Assembly (NCBI GenBank): GCA_964460035.1
Contig: CAYWPG010000066.1
Coordinates: 1-5,702, forward strand
Reading direction: 5' to 3'
Source: CAYWPG01 sp964460035
Lineage (GTDB): Bacteria > Pseudomonadota > Gammaproteobacteria > Nitrococcales > AK92
Length of the DNA: 5,702 bases
Below are positions 5,631 through 5,702 of this stretch, one piece after another (the first letter of the stretch is position 1; each line of letters begins with the position of its first letter). A model generated the notes under the pieces. That model was not told the DNA's origin. It ran no database searches and saw only the letters and a program-made list of their open reading frames with translations. The translations under genes and the position numbers were made by a program.

Positions 5631-5702
5631 GGCCAGGTAGCTCAGTCGGTAGAGCAGGGGACTGAAAATCCCCGTGTCGGCGGTTCGATTCCGTCCCTGG
5701 CC
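5631..5702 (+). tRNA. tRNA-Phe (anticodon GAA), lacking only the discriminator base and 3' end at the window edge
   Basis: The full cloverleaf can be drawn. The acceptor stem GGCCAGG (5631-5637) pairs with CCTGGCC (5696-5702). The D stem is GCTC/GAGC (5640-5643 and 5652-5655). The anticodon stem GGGGA/TCCCC encloses the loop CTGAAAA with anticodon GAA at 5664-5666. The variable loop is GTGTC. The T stem GGCGG/CCGTC (one G-U pair) encloses TTCGATT. The core from the D stem to the variable loop closely resembles proteobacterial tRNA-Phe. Base 73 and any encoded CCA fall outside the window. Confidence 0.97.

Noticed and set aside
5631..5702. tRNA-Phe as the attachment site of an integrated element.
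   Set aside because: tRNA genes are common integration targets, but no integrase, direct repeat of the tRNA 3' end or foreign-looking DNA is visible in the window, and the downstream side is not included.

Overview
The window is GC-rich chromosomal DNA that most resembles a free-living gammaproteobacterium. The clearest taxonomic hint is the gene order asmA-family gene, mutY, yggX, tRNA-Phe. From memory this order is shared with pseudomonads and related gammaproteobacteria, but I could not check it here. No transposase, integrase, CRISPR array, toxin-antitoxin pair or phage gene is visible.

The left part is read on the minus strand. A gene for a host-attachment/baeRF-family protein (1014-1544) is followed by a perfect hairpin (974-1002), then an AT-richer control region, then the first 289 codons of a monofunctional heme catalase (869 down to the window edge). 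The control region holds a 37-bp site with the architecture of an OxyR operator (938-974), which fits a peroxide-inducible catalase.

A divergent spacer (1545-1847) separates these genes from a plus-strand block. The block contains an inner-membrane-anchored AsmA-family protein (1848-4094), a spacer with two tandem hairpins, the adenine DNA glycosylase MutY (4233-5309), and the small iron-trafficking protein YggX (5312-5578), which starts 2 bases after the mutY stop. A stable-RNA type promoter and tRNA-Phe(GAA) close the window; the tRNA is complete except for its last base.

Three genes bear on oxidative damage. Catalase removes H2O2, MutY removes adenine mispaired with 8-oxoguanine, and YggX is linked to protection of Fe-S clusters and labile iron. 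MutY itself carries an Fe-S cluster. The mutY-yggX pairing is a known conserved arrangement; the nearby catalase may be coincidental. I see no convincing undescribed system. The observations most worth following are the putative OxyR operator abutting the hairpin, the baeRF-catalase arrangement, and the tandem hairpins in front of a mutY gene that lacks a clear Shine-Dalgarno sequence.
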